Assembly (NCBI GenBank): GCA_011800155.1
Contig: CM022375.1
Coordinates: forward strand, 930,001-994,000
DNA: 64,000 nucleotides
Source: Flammulina velutipes
Lineage: Eukaryota > Basidiomycota > Agaricomycetes > Agaricales > Physalacriaceae
Direction of reading: 5' to 3'
In this document: one piece after another, positions 46,826 to 55,910 of the stretch
Position numbering within the stretch: the first letter of the stretch is position 1
How the letters are laid out: each line of letters starts with the position of its first letter
Translations under genes and position numbers: made by a program
Notes under the pieces: generated by a model
Told to the model about the DNA's origin: nothing
The model's database searches: none
The model's input: only the letters and a program-made list of their open reading frames with translations

Positions 46826-46847
46826 TTGGAGCCCACCGCGAGGGGTG
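46826..46847 (+). other. candidate Gypsy primer-binding site
   Basis: TTTTGGAGCCCACCGCGAGG immediately precedes element copy 3. It begins TGG, as a complement to a tRNA CCA end would. The tRNA is not identified. Confidence 0.4.
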
Positions 46848-48330
46848 CATCTGGAAAAGGGTAATTTCTTTAAGTTATCTATAGTCAACTTAAAGCTGTT
46901 AGGTTGCTAAAGTCACAAAAGTCATGAAAGTTGTCTACGAGCATGGTTAAACACGACACTTATCTTAAGTTGCAGTAAGTCACTCAAAAGTTAGAGTAAG
47001 TCACTCAGAAGTTACACTCAAGTTGGAATAAGTTGAGAGCTGTGTTTAACCATGGCCTAAGATGTCTCAAAGTCAACTTGAGTCAAACTTGAGTCTGACC
47101 TAAAGCTGTCCAATTCTATCAATATAATAACATTTGATTAGAAGCTAATCCAGTCAGATATCACACAATTTAGATAGAAAACAATCAATTATTATTGCAA
47201 CTATCAATAAACAGATACAATATACACTATCAAGTAACTAGCATACAATAGTTCAAAAGAAATACTAAAAGAAAGAGCAGATTAGTCAAAGATACAAGTC
47301 AAAAGAGCAAGAAACATACCAGAACATTAAACACAGTCAAAAGAGAGCACCTTTGAACAAGAGACAATGATTAGCAAGCATAAGAAAAGAAGAAGCCAGT
47401 CCACATACCAATAGAACATTCAAGACTTGAAGATTTAAAGAGAGAACATGGAGGAAGAAGGTCAAGAGAGGAATGATGAGATCAGAGCTCAGCTCTGGTT
47501 TAAATACCAACATGAAGTCACATGACCAGGGCAAAGGGTTTGGGTCCGGAGGTCCGGACCTAAATTGCCTGCCTGTTGGACTTGATCAATTCTTGATTCT
47601 TGATTTACCACTGTTCACTCAATAACTCTCTGGGACTTGTATGGAAGATAATGGACCTATATATGGTTGGAAAGCGTTTAATTAGGGCTACAAGACGAGC
47701 CTATAACCGTGGGAAAATAAGGGGTGCAGCTCTGGCCATAAGTCATTCAATCAATTCTCTATTTCTTGTGTTCAAGCAATAGCACTGCTACACTTGACTG
47801 GAAGGTATAAGTATTATATACTGTCAGAAAGTGTTTAATTAGGCCTACAAGACACTTATATAATCATGGGAATCGCAGGGACGCACCACAAGTTATAGAC
47901 AAAATAGATAATTTTACTCGGATTTCTCTAGTCTCTCACACTCACAGCATATCTACACCATTGCTGTTAGCTAGTAGACAATGACTAGATAACTTGAGAG
48001 AACCTCAGTTGAGCTTTAGGCACCTCAAGTTGACTGCTGTACTAGCTCTAACTTGAGACAACTTGAGTGTCTTTTAGATAGAAGCTTCAGTGCAATTATC
48101 TTATGTTAACTGTGAAGCAACTATAGACAATACATAAAAACATTTATCTTAAGTTAACTTTCTCCAACTTTGGTTAGCTTTCTGTGACTTGGGGCTGTCT
48201 TTAGTTGTGTGCTAGAATCTGAGTATCTTGAACCAACTTTTCTGACTAAAGACAACTTATCTGACTTAAGTTACAAGCTTTAAGTAACTTTGACTTAAGG
48301 TAACTTAAGATTATAAGGCCTTTCCAGATG
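46848..48330. mobile_element. 1483-bp non-autonomous TIR element, copy 3 (in Gypsy leader)
   Basis: Same CATCTGG...CCAGATG ends, flanked by TG on both sides (a 2-bp duplication). It has more substitutions than copies 1 and 2, and an extra 20-base duplication around GTAAGTCACTCA near 46976-47010. It separates the primer-binding-site-like sequence from gag, so the retrotransposon transcript would be disrupted. Confidence 0.85.
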
Positions 48331-48342
48331 TGATAAATTTGA

Positions 48343-50256
48343 CTTAGTCGATTCTTCGTAAAACAAGAGTTAACAAGTTATTTCTACACCCAATCCAAAA
48401 TAGCCCCAAAAGCCAAGCCAACCGCTAAGTTGTCGGAAACGCCAACTAGTCAAAGCTCAGCTTTAGAACAACAAAACAACCGTAGAGCGAACTTGGGTGA
48501 AAACTCAGGTGCTCCAGTTGTAAGGAATCTACGCGAAAATCGTCCTAAACCAGGCGATCTATTCAACGGATATCCAGACGAACGCAGACCGCGTCTGCCA
48601 AACAAAAAGCCTAAAAAGCTACCACCCGACTTAGTGTCGGAGCCAGCCTATCCCCCCGGATTTATATTATCCACAGTCCCGCTTTCGAGTCGTCTTCCAA
48701 GACTTTTACCAAGTCCAATACCCCGAAGACCTCACACCCCTTCACCAAACGAACTTAGTCCGTTTGCAGAACGATTTGATCTCGATCAAGTCCACCCGCT
48801 ATTTGAGAAATTTAGACAGGCTGTACCTTTAGGACAACCTCTATTCCCAATGGCAGATCAGGAAAACAACAACGCAGGAGGGAACACGGGCCAAGCTGCT
48901 GGACAGCCAAACCTAGCTCCCGTTAACAATTTCGTGAACCAACTTAGTGCTCAAACACAAGCGGAAATTGCGGGCAAGAAACTACCGGCGCCTGGAAGTA
49001 AAGATACCCCCCGCTTCAGAGACGGGGGAATCAGAGAATACTTCATGGGACTGGAATGGATCTACTCAGTAAACCGCGTAACCAACCCTCAAGTTCAGAT
49101 CGAAATTGCAGGAGTCTATGTAGACTATGACATACAGAGACAGTGGGTCGCCCTACCCGAATACTCGGCGGGTGACTGGTTAGCATACAAAAAGGCCATC
49201 CTTAAGCTATACAATAAGGGTGAGCAAGATCAAGAATATACCATGCGAGAGGTCGAAGAACTTTTGACGCACTACAAGGCGCGTCCCATAGGCTCAAAGG
49301 ATAGAATGATGGAGTTCCGCCAAGAAGTCGTGCACAAACTTCAATATCTAATCGATATTGGAGATGTCACTCAGAAATCGGTTCTCGATCTAGTCCAGCA
49401 GTGCTTTGTGGGACCCGCTTGGGCAGCGATCTACAATGATTTACGAGCGATCCCTGTCCCTCCAAATAGACCGCTGGGACAGCGGTGGACTCTAGGCGAA
49501 GTCATTAAAGTCGCAGAAAAGTACTTAGAGGAAATAGAAACGTTCGGTGGTGCCCCAATGAGAACAGGGAACACGTACGAACGGGAACTCATTTCCCCGT
49601 CAACAACGCGGGTCAAGATCGAAGATATGCATGACCAAGTTGCCAGCATCAACTCGTTGGCAGATACACTCAAGGCCATCGAGAAGGCTCGACAGGACGA
49701 AATGAGGGAGTTAGAGAAAGTCCGACAGGAAGAATCCCGCAGGTTAATGGCTATGATGGATAGGATGGGAACTCGACAAATACAAATGCAGAGTTACCCT
49801 ACTGAACATATGGGGAACTATGTGCAACAAAACACGTCGTACCAAGCCCCTAGACCTCCAATACAGCCTATGCCAAAAGGAATACTTCCTGTCCCGGCGA
49901 ACTTTAACCCGTCACGTGCCCGCTCCCTTAGCGGGAAATGTTATTTCTGCGACGAACATGGGCATTTCCTCACAGAATGCCCTGAGAAGAACAAGTTCGA
50001 GAAAGAAGGCTGGATATATAAACCAGGGAACTCCAATTGGTACTTCACCGCCGATGGAATTTCGCTAAGTAAGCGCAAAGATGGCATGTCTCCAATGGAA
50101 CAAGTACTTAAGTACATTAGAGAGCATGGTCCCAATCCACCCGCTAGCGCGCAAAACTACGAAGGGCTTTTTCAGGAAGACTTCTTTCCTCCGACTGAAC
50201 AGATAGATCGGACGGTTTTCCTTCAACAGCAGATGATCGACCCCACCTACTTGTAA
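48343..50256 (+). CDS. Gypsy gag polyprotein
   Basis: The frame is open from 48343, 13 bases after the inserted TIR element, and the first ATG is at 48850 (MADQENNNAGG). The true initiator may therefore have been upstream or be that internal ATG. The protein has a Pro-rich N-terminus, a capsid-like helical core (about 49040-49560, with FRDGGIREYFMGLEW and WVALPEYSAGDW), a Glu/Arg-rich helix, and a zinc knuckle CYFCDEHGHFLTEC (CX2CX4HX4C) near 49940. Gag forms the virus-like particle and packages the RNA. Confidence 0.8.
   Translation, partial: LSRFFVKQELTSYFYTQSKIAPKAKPTAKLSETPTSQSSALEQQNNRRANLGENSGAPVVRNLRENRPKPGDLFNGYPDERRPRLPNKKPKKLPPDLVSEPAYPPGFILSTVPLSSRLPRLLPSPIPRRPHTPSPNELSPFAERFDLDQVHPLFEKFRQAVPLGQPLFPMADQENNNAGGNTGQAAGQPNLAPVNNFVNQLSAQTQAEIAGKKLPAPGSKDTPRFRDGGIREYFMGLEWIYSVNRVTNPQVQIEIAGVYVDYDIQRQWVALPEYSAGDWLAYKKAILKLYNKGEQDQEYTMREVEELLTHYKARPIGSKDRMMEFRQEVVHKLQYLIDIGDVTQKSVLDLVQQCFVGPAWAAIYNDLRAIPVPPNRPLGQRWTLGEVIKVAEKYLEEIETFGGAPMRTGNTYERELISPSTTRVKIEDMHDQVASINSLADTLKAIEKARQDEMRELEKVRQEESRRLMAMMDRMGTRQIQMQSYPTEHMGNYVQQNTSYQAPRPPIQPMPKGILPVPANFNPSRARSLSGKCYFCDEHGHFLTECPEKNKFEKEGWIYKPGNSNWYFTADGISLSKRKDGMSPMEQVLKYIREHGPNPPASAQNYEGLFQEDFFPPTEQIDRTVFLQQQMIDPTYL
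48625..48641. repeat. palindromic module in gag (variant stem)
   Basis: CCCGAC-TTAGT-GTCGGA, with a compensated stem (CCGAC pairs with GTCGG). In gag it reads P-D-L-V-S-E. Confidence 0.6.
49470..49486. repeat. palindromic module in gag (variant)
   Basis: ACCGCT-GGGAC-AGCGGT: a perfect 6-bp stem, but in a different codon phase from the other coding copies. Confidence 0.45.
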
Positions 50257-51533
50257 GAGGGTTTCGATTAGGCTCGAGGACGGACGGGGGTTCCTCTGAG
50301 TTACTACTTAAGAGAACTGCCCCTCCTGAGAGCCAGAATACTATTCGTAGTACTCGAAGCCATACTGCTAAGGAAAGAGAACCAGTTATACCCAATATAC
50401 CCAATATACCCAAAGAAAACCCGATAAAGCCCGGCCCCACAAAGGGACTTAGAGTAGAAGTAGTGTTGCCGAGTAGACCCAAGAAAGTTCAGTTCGTCGC
50501 ACCTCCTGAAGAGGAAGAGCCAGAACTGAGCGATCTATTGGAAGAAGTGTTAGAGGGACCGGAGCCCGCTATCGAAGCGGGTCCCGCTAAGAAACAGACA
50601 GAGGCCGCTATTCCGGCGGTTTCTGTAGAGGAAGCAGAGAATGCTCCTCCAAAGGAAGAGAATAGTACTCCAAAGGAGCAGGAAAAGCACAAAAGCTATC
50701 AGCGCATTTCGAAGCTCAAGGACCTCCTACTCAGAAACCCTGGTTGGAGATCCCTTTGGAAGACACTCCTTCCAGAGGAACTTCTGGCCACGAATGAAGC
50801 CTGGCAGAAGGATTTGCTAGAGAATCTCAAAGCAAAGAATGTTAAAGTTAACATTCAACAAATGTCTGAATTAGACTCAGGCAGCGGACCCGCTATGGAA
50901 GCGGAGTATCACCAAAGTGAAGACCCACGATATTACTCAGTAAATCTACAAGATACAACCCAGTTACCACTAGGGTCTGTAGTAGTGCACGACTTAGTCG
51001 AGCAACTGTTTAATCATACTGGCTACACGGGTCCGTATCAGATGCCGCGCACCAATGTTGCGTCCGAAAGTGCTGATCTCAGAACTCTCTGGCCAATGAT
51101 TGGCGGGGCAGGAAAGAAAGAGAGCCTCCTAGATAGCGGGTCGCAAATAGTGTCTATGTCACTTAAGGCCGCGCTAGAGTTGGGCGTACCTTTCGATCCA
51201 TCCTTTTCCATCACTATGGAAAGTGCAGACAAGGGTCAGACCAAGACAGTGGGGCTGGCAAGGAACTTGGCATTCGACTTCGGAGGAATCGTATATTTCC
51301 TTCAAGTACACATCATTAGGGATCCAGTGTATGAAGTACTACTGGGCAGACCCTTCAATGTAGTATCTAGTATCAATACATCCGTACTGCGAGATGGAGG
51401 AGTAGTTGCTACCATTACTGATCCTAGTAATGGGAAACGACTTACCCTCCCGACATACAAGCGGGGGCAAATGCCCCGCTACCAACAACAACCTGGCACC
51501 GGGCCGGTTTTTCCGGAGCACTCGAGGAATTGA
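50253..51533 (+). CDS. Gypsy aspartic protease region
   Basis: Minus-one frame relative to gag; open through the gag stop and ending TGA at 51531-51533. An acidic, Pro/Glu-rich N-terminal part is followed by the protease: KKESLLDSGSQIVSM (catalytic D-S-G) near 51125, and VLLGRPFNVV near 51340. It likely matures Gag and Pol. Two copies of the palindromic module lie in the acidic part (50565, 50889). A run GGTTTTTCC at 51506-51514, where the pol frame is also open, is a candidate slip site into pol. Confidence 0.8.
   Translation, partial: VRGFRLGSRTDGGSSELLLKRTAPPESQNTIRSTRSHTAKEREPVIPNIPNIPKENPIKPGPTKGLRVEVVLPSRPKKVQFVAPPEEEEPELSDLLEEVLEGPEPAIEAGPAKKQTEAAIPAVSVEEAENAPPKEENSTPKEQEKHKSYQRISKLKDLLLRNPGWRSLWKTLLPEELLATNEAWQKDLLENLKAKNVKVNIQQMSELDSGSGPAMEAEYHQSEDPRYYSVNLQDTTQLPLGSVVVHDLVEQLFNHTGYTGPYQMPRTNVASESADLRTLWPMIGGAGKKESLLDSGSQIVSMSLKAALELGVPFDPSFSITMESADKGQTKTVGLARNLAFDFGGIVYFLQVHIIRDPVYEVLLGRPFNVVSSINTSVLRDGGVVATITDPSNGKRLTLPTYKRGQMPRYQQQPGTGPVFPEHSRN
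50565..50581. repeat. palindromic module in protease region
   Basis: CCCGCT-ATCGA-AGCGGG, a perfect stem. Read in frame as P-A-I-E-A-G. Confidence 0.85.
50889..50905. repeat. palindromic module in protease region
   Basis: CCCGCT-ATGGA-AGCGGA; in frame P-A-M-E-A-E. Confidence 0.8.
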
Positions 51534-54500
51534 TCGACGATCAAGGAGAGGTGGCTCTAGTAGTTGGACAAGCAGAGAATGGTGACATACAGATCGAGCG
51601 CACCTTTGTGCCAGAAAAATCCCGTCAGACGTTTGATAGTCAAACATTAACCAGCTTGTACTTGTCTCAATCCTCCGATGGAGTTAACAAGGCCGCTAAA
51701 GCATTGCGGAACGGGTTTCGTTATGGAACAGTATCGGAGAAGTCCACTTCGGACCACCCGCCAGGAAGTCGGGTCTTGTTACCACACGTCCGACTAGACT
51801 CAGATTGGACTTTAGAGGAGGTCGAACAATATCAGCCAGTAACGGTGAACTTATTCGACTCAGTCCCTCGAGGACTTGAGAAAATACTTCAGCACTTGAC
51901 AGTTAGTATCCCACAGAAGGAACTCACTCTCTCACAGCAAGAGTATTTAGACTCGAGAAAACGGGAATCAATTCCCAGACAGGTCTTAGCCACTAAGAAA
52001 TACAAACCAGTCGCATTAAAAGTCAAACCCCACTTGGGAACCTTACCCGAGGAGTTCAGGATCATCCGCAATATTGTCAGGGATCCACTCGAAGGCATGT
52101 TGGAGTTAAATCCCAACCCGCCAAGCTTCACTCCAACGGGAAGATACACAGAAGAACGACGTGAACAAGTCCAGAGAGACCATGTCGGGGATTTTCTGTG
52201 GCCTCAGGAAAGGAACTTGATTGACGACTTGATGTGTAAACAGAACCAAGGCTTTGCCTGGGAAGAGACAGAGAAAGGAAGGTTTCGAGAAGACTTCTTT
52301 CCACCTGTAGATATGCCAGTAATACCACATGTACCATGGGTATTGAAGAACATTAAAATCCCACCAGGGATTTTTAATGAAGTCTGCGCTATCATCAAGA
52401 ACAAGCTAGACTCAGGTGTATATGAGCCTTCGAACTCCTCATATCGCTCTAGATGGTTTTGCGTGGTAAAGAAGGACGGCAAGAAACTTCGACTAGTACA
52501 TAGTTTGGAGCCGCTAAATGCCGTCACCATAGCGCATTCTGGTCTACCACCCGCTACCGAAGAGTTAGCGGAGGCATTCGCGGGAAGAGCCTGTGGGGGA
52601 ACTTTGGACCTGTATGTAGGATATGATGAGCGCCACTTGTCAGAAAAATCTAGAGACATGACTACCTTCTCAACACCCTATGGGGCGCTGCGATTGAAGA
52701 CCTTACCCATGGGATGGACGAACTCAGTTCCAATATTCCATGAAGATGTCACGCATATTCTCAAAGATGAAATCCCGACATATACACGGCCCTATATTGA
52801 CGACGTTCCTGTAAGAGGACCCGCCACTAGGTATCAGGACAAGGAAGGGAACTTCGAAACCATTCCCGAAAACCCAGGAATTCGCCGTTTTGTATGGGAA
52901 CACATGGTGAATATGAATAGAATCATACAAAGAATGAAATACTCGGGTGGAACTTTCTCAGGACACAAGGCAATAATCTGTGCCAATGAAACAGTAGTAG
53001 TCGGACACACTTGTTGTTATGAAGGACGGAAACCAGCTGAAGATAGAGTAAAAGTCATCTCAGACTGGTTGCCGTGTGAATGTCTTAGAGATGTCCGCTC
53101 ATTTCTCGAGACAGCGGGAGTATTTCGAACTTTTGTCAAGGATTATTCAAAGAAAGCACTGGCAATGACTAGACTCACCAGGGATGGAGTACCATTCGTC
53201 TGGGGAGAGGAAGAACAAGCGTCAATGGATGCACTCAAAAGAGCGTTGGAAACAAGCCCCATGTTGAAGCCACTGAATTATGACTGGCCAACACCCGTTA
53301 TCTTGTCGGTCGATACCTCTTACATGGCGGTTGGGTTTTATCTGTCCCAAGAGGATCCAGAAGACCCTAAGAAACGCTATTTTGCTAAGTTCTTATCCAT
53401 AACCTTGGACGAGCAGGAAGCCAGGTACTCGCAATCAAAGCGGGAGTTATTTGGTCTGCACCGTGCGTTAATGGCTTGCAAGTATTATTTACTTGGATGT
53501 AGGAAATTGAAGATTGAAGTCGATGCAAAGTACATCAAAGGAATGTTGTCCAACATAGACTCTCTAACCAATGGGAATCTACAACACTGGGCAGAAGAAA
53601 TCTTGATGTTCCACTTCACCCTAGTACACGTACCTGGGAAAGTACATGGCCCAGATGGACTCAGTAGAAGGGTAGCATCGCCAAATGATGTGATCATTCC
53701 AAGTCCACCAGGGGACGAGTACGAAGAAGAGCTATCGACCTTCGAATATGAGGAACCCGCTAACTTAGCGGAGGAAGACAAACCTTTACCCTTCGACGAC
53801 TTCAAAGACCATATAGACACTAGGACTGGATATCTCTTCGAAGTTAGCAAACCAGATGAGAACCAGGAGGACTTAGTAGAAGAAACCCCGACAGAAGTCG
53901 AGGAAGAGTACAGAGTCACTCAACTAGCCGCTATGGCAGTGGAGGACTTAGAAAAATGGGTAGCTATCGACGAGTTCCCTGAACTAGAACGATCAGCTAG
54001 GGAGCAGCTATGGGAAACCTTACTACCACACGTAGAACCCTACTTGAAGGATGAGAATTATACACCCGCTATCTTAGCGGATCGACAACTCCAAACCCTT
54101 AGGGACTTCAGTGATAAGGAATTCTTCGTAGCTGGTGACAAGTTATACAAAAAGAATGCAGAAGGAAAACACCGGAGAGTCCTCCTACTAGGCAAAAGAC
54201 TGCCAGTGGTACAAGTCATACACGACAAGCATGGGCACAAAGGTCAATTTTCCGTCCGCAAACTTGTCGGGAAAAGATTCTGGTGGCCAGGGATAGATAC
54301 AGACATCAATTGGTTCGTAAAAACGTGTGTACTCTGTCAGAAAAGACAGAAGATGAAAATACACAAAGAACCAATGATAACTCCAACACCAGGGATCTAT
54401 GAAACGGCGTTTGTAGATACCTTCAGGATGCCGACTTCTGGCGGCACTGGAGCTCGAAAGAAGTACTCAGGATATAATGCAGTCACAGTAGCACGATGTG

Positions 54501-55390
54501 GATTGACTGGATGGCCAGAGGCCAGAGCGTTAATCAACGAGAATGCCGAGACCTTAGGGGATTGGATTTTCGAAGACATATTGTGTAGATGGGGTTGTAT
54601 AAAGCAGATAGTCACCGATAACGGACCCGCTATCAAGAAGGCAATGGTCCATATCGAGACTAAGTATGGTGTTAAAGGGATTCTAATCACTCCCTACAAC
54701 AAACAGGCCAATGGAAAAGTGGAAAGAGGGCACTGGGACATTAGACAATCATTGTTTAAGGTGTGCAAAGGCCATCCAGAGGAATGGCCCGCTTTCTTAC
54801 ATGAAGTACTATGGGCCGAAAGGATAACGGTTAAAAGGACTTTGGGTCATTCACCGTTTTACGCAGTAACAGGATGTGAACCAGTGTTACCACTTGATAT
54901 CGAAGAAGCCACTTGGCTTGTAGATATTCCAGATATGTTGATTTCACACTCTGACTTGATAGCGTATCGAGCAACTCAGTTGATAAAACACAAAGAAGAC
55001 GTAAAGAAAATGAAACAGCGTGTAACTGAAGCCAAGAAAAGAGCGGCGGAAAGATTCATGGATGAACATAAAAATAGAATTCCAAAGTACAAGTTCAAAA
55101 CAGGCGAACTAGTACTGGTGCGCAATACGCGCATCGAAGATGAATTAAATTCGAAGTTCAAAGAAAGATTCATGGGTCCATATGCTGTTATTTCTCGAAC
55201 AACGGCTGGAAACTACGTGCTGTGTGAACTGGATGGCTCGATATTGAAAGATAAGATAGCCCAGTTTAGAGTGATCCCTTTCTACTCGAGGAAGGACCCA
55301 AAACAACTGGGAGATGTATTTTTCAAGAGACTACATAGGATCCGCGATAGTGTCGGGCGAGTACTCGACTTGGTAAATAAAACTACGTAG
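51530..55390 (+). CDS. Gypsy pol: reverse transcriptase, RNase H, integrase
   Basis: Open for about 1286 codons; the frame also opens upstream across the overlap with protease, so entry is probably by -1 frameshift. RT spans about 52300-53000, with YIDDVP as the catalytic box. RNase H runs from about 53290 (ILSVDTSYMAVGFYLSQ, with downstream E and D). The integrase zinc finger is HDKHGHKGQFSVRKL to CVLCQK (HHCC, about 54220-54350). Its DDE core follows (FVDTFRMP, IVTDNGPAI, GKVERGHWDIRQ), and a chromo-less C-terminal GPY-like region (KFKERFMGPYAVISR) lies near 55150. The usual LDLKSGYHQ box of RT reads LDLYVGYDE. Confidence 0.85.
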   Translation: MIDDQGEVALVVGQAENGDIQIERTFVPEKSRQTFDSQTLTSLYLSQSSDGVNKAAKALRNGFRYGTVSEKSTSDHPPGSRVLLPHVRLDSDWTLEEVEQYQPVTVNLFDSVPRGLEKILQHLTVSIPQKELTLSQQEYLDSRKRESIPRQVLATKKYKPVALKVKPHLGTLPEEFRIIRNIVRDPLEGMLELNPNPPSFTPTGRYTEERREQVQRDHVGDFLWPQERNLIDDLMCKQNQGFAWEETEKGRFREDFFPPVDMPVIPHVPWVLKNIKIPPGIFNEVCAIIKNKLDSGVYEPSNSSYRSRWFCVVKKDGKKLRLVHSLEPLNAVTIAHSGLPPATEELAEAFAGRACGGTLDLYVGYDERHLSEKSRDMTTFSTPYGALRLKTLPMGWTNSVPIFHEDVTHILKDEIPTYTRPYIDDVPVRGPATRYQDKEGNFETIPENPGIRRFVWEHMVNMNRIIQRMKYSGGTFSGHKAIICANETVVVGHTCCYEGRKPAEDRVKVISDWLPCECLRDVRSFLETAGVFRTFVKDYSKKALAMTRLTRDGVPFVWGEEEQASMDALKRALETSPMLKPLNYDWPTPVILSVDTSYMAVGFYLSQEDPEDPKKRYFAKFLSITLDEQEARYSQSKRELFGLHRALMACKYYLLGCRKLKIEVDAKYIKGMLSNIDSLTNGNLQHWAEEILMFHFTLVHVPGKVHGPDGLSRRVASPNDVIIPSPPGDEYEEELSTFEYEEPANLAEEDKPLPFDDFKDHIDTRTGYLFEVSKPDENQEDLVEETPTEVEEEYRVTQLAAMAVEDLEKWVAIDEFPELERSAREQLWETLLPHVEPYLKDENYTPAILADRQLQTLRDFSDKEFFVAGDKLYKKNAEGKHRRVLLLGKRLPVVQVIHDKHGHKGQFSVRKLVGKRFWWPGIDTDINWFVKTCVLCQKRQKMKIHKEPMITPTPGIYETAFVDTFRMPTSGGTGARKKYSGYNAVTVARCGLTGWPEARALINENAETLGDWIFEDILCRWGCIKQIVTDNGPAIKKAMVHIETKYGVKGILITPYNKQANGKVERGHWDIRQSLFKVCKGHPEEWPAFLHEVLWAERITVKRTLGHSPFYAVTGCEPVLPLDIEEATWLVDIPDMLISHSDLIAYRATQLIKHKEDVKKMKQRVTEAKKRAAERFMDEHKNRIPKYKFKTGELVLVRNTRIEDELNSKFKERFMGPYAVISRTTAGNYVLCELDGSILKDKIAQFRVIPFYSRKDPKQLGDVFFKRLHRIRDSVGRVLDLVNKTT
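52550..52572. repeat. palindromic module in RT (longer loop)
   Basis: CCCGCTA and TAGCGGA separated by nine bases; in frame P-A-T-E-E-L-A-E. Confidence 0.65.
53756..53772. repeat. palindromic module in pol linker
   Basis: CCCGCT-AACTT-AGCGGA; in frame P-A-N-L-A-E. Confidence 0.8.
54065..54081. repeat. palindromic module before integrase
   Basis: CCCGCT-ATCTT-AGCGGA; in frame P-A-I-L-A-D. Confidence 0.8.
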
Positions 55391-55394
55391 GAAC

Positions 55395-55414
55395 AGATGG
55401 TGCGGACACCATCT
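55395..55414 (+). terminator. perfect 8-bp hairpin after pol stop
   Basis: AGATGGTG-CGGA-CACCATCT starts four bases after the pol stop codon. Its role is unknown (RNA end formation or packaging are possible). Labelled terminator for position only. Confidence 0.4.
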
Positions 55415-55910
55415 ATCTTCCTTGGTAGGGGATATAGAGGCGTTATATAGGCCAAAATTTTAAATTTGGTTAAGATTTATCGTCAGCCGCCTATATAGCG
55501 GGCAGTCAGAACACCCGCCTACATAGCGGGTGGAAAACGGGAAAAAGCAGATACAAGTCATGTGGGAGCACGTGATTTATCACGTGACAAGACGCGTCCA
55601 AAACCAATCAAAGAGAAGACTGGTTGCCAGGCATAACAGCGTTGGAGGTCAAGGAAGGGCAAGCCTGTATAAGGCCAGCAAAAAGAAAGAATGAATCGAG
55701 CTCAGGGACTCAACGGGACCGAAACGGGCGGAAGCGAACAAGGAAAGGGACAGGGCATCAATAGCAATCCAAAAAGGGAAGAAATTGACTCGCCTTAGAT
55801 GTTTTGATGGGTGATCCATTAAACACCGGACCGGACCCCGGTAGTGTGAGAAAGAGGGACTTGAATGTCACCCTCTTTTCTTTTAACCACCACGTTCTAA
55901 AAAGTTGAAC
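55415..55910 (+). promoter_or_regulatory. candidate 3' LTR / promoter region
   Basis: Contains a palindrome with two CACGTG boxes (55569-55586), a TATAAG box (55668-55673) and a pyrimidine-rich stretch before the ATG at 55911. It could be LTR U3 sequence and could also drive the downstream gene. I could not find a second LTR copy. Confidence 0.4.
55486..55530. repeat. two palindromic modules downstream of pol
   Basis: GCCGCC-TATAT-AGCGGC (55486-55502) and CCCGCC-TACAT-AGCGGG (55514-55530), each with one inner mismatch, in non-coding sequence. Confidence 0.7.

Larger units (their letters stand above)
46822..55400 (+). mobile_element. Ty3/Gypsy LTR retrotransposon (internal region)
   Basis: Gag with a zinc knuckle, aspartic protease, then reverse transcriptase, RNase H and integrase in that order, which defines Ty3/Gypsy. 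Frames shift by -1 between gag and protease and again between protease and pol. All three frames are open, but the leader is split by copy 3 of the TIR element. Flanking LTRs are not resolved. Confidence 0.85.
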
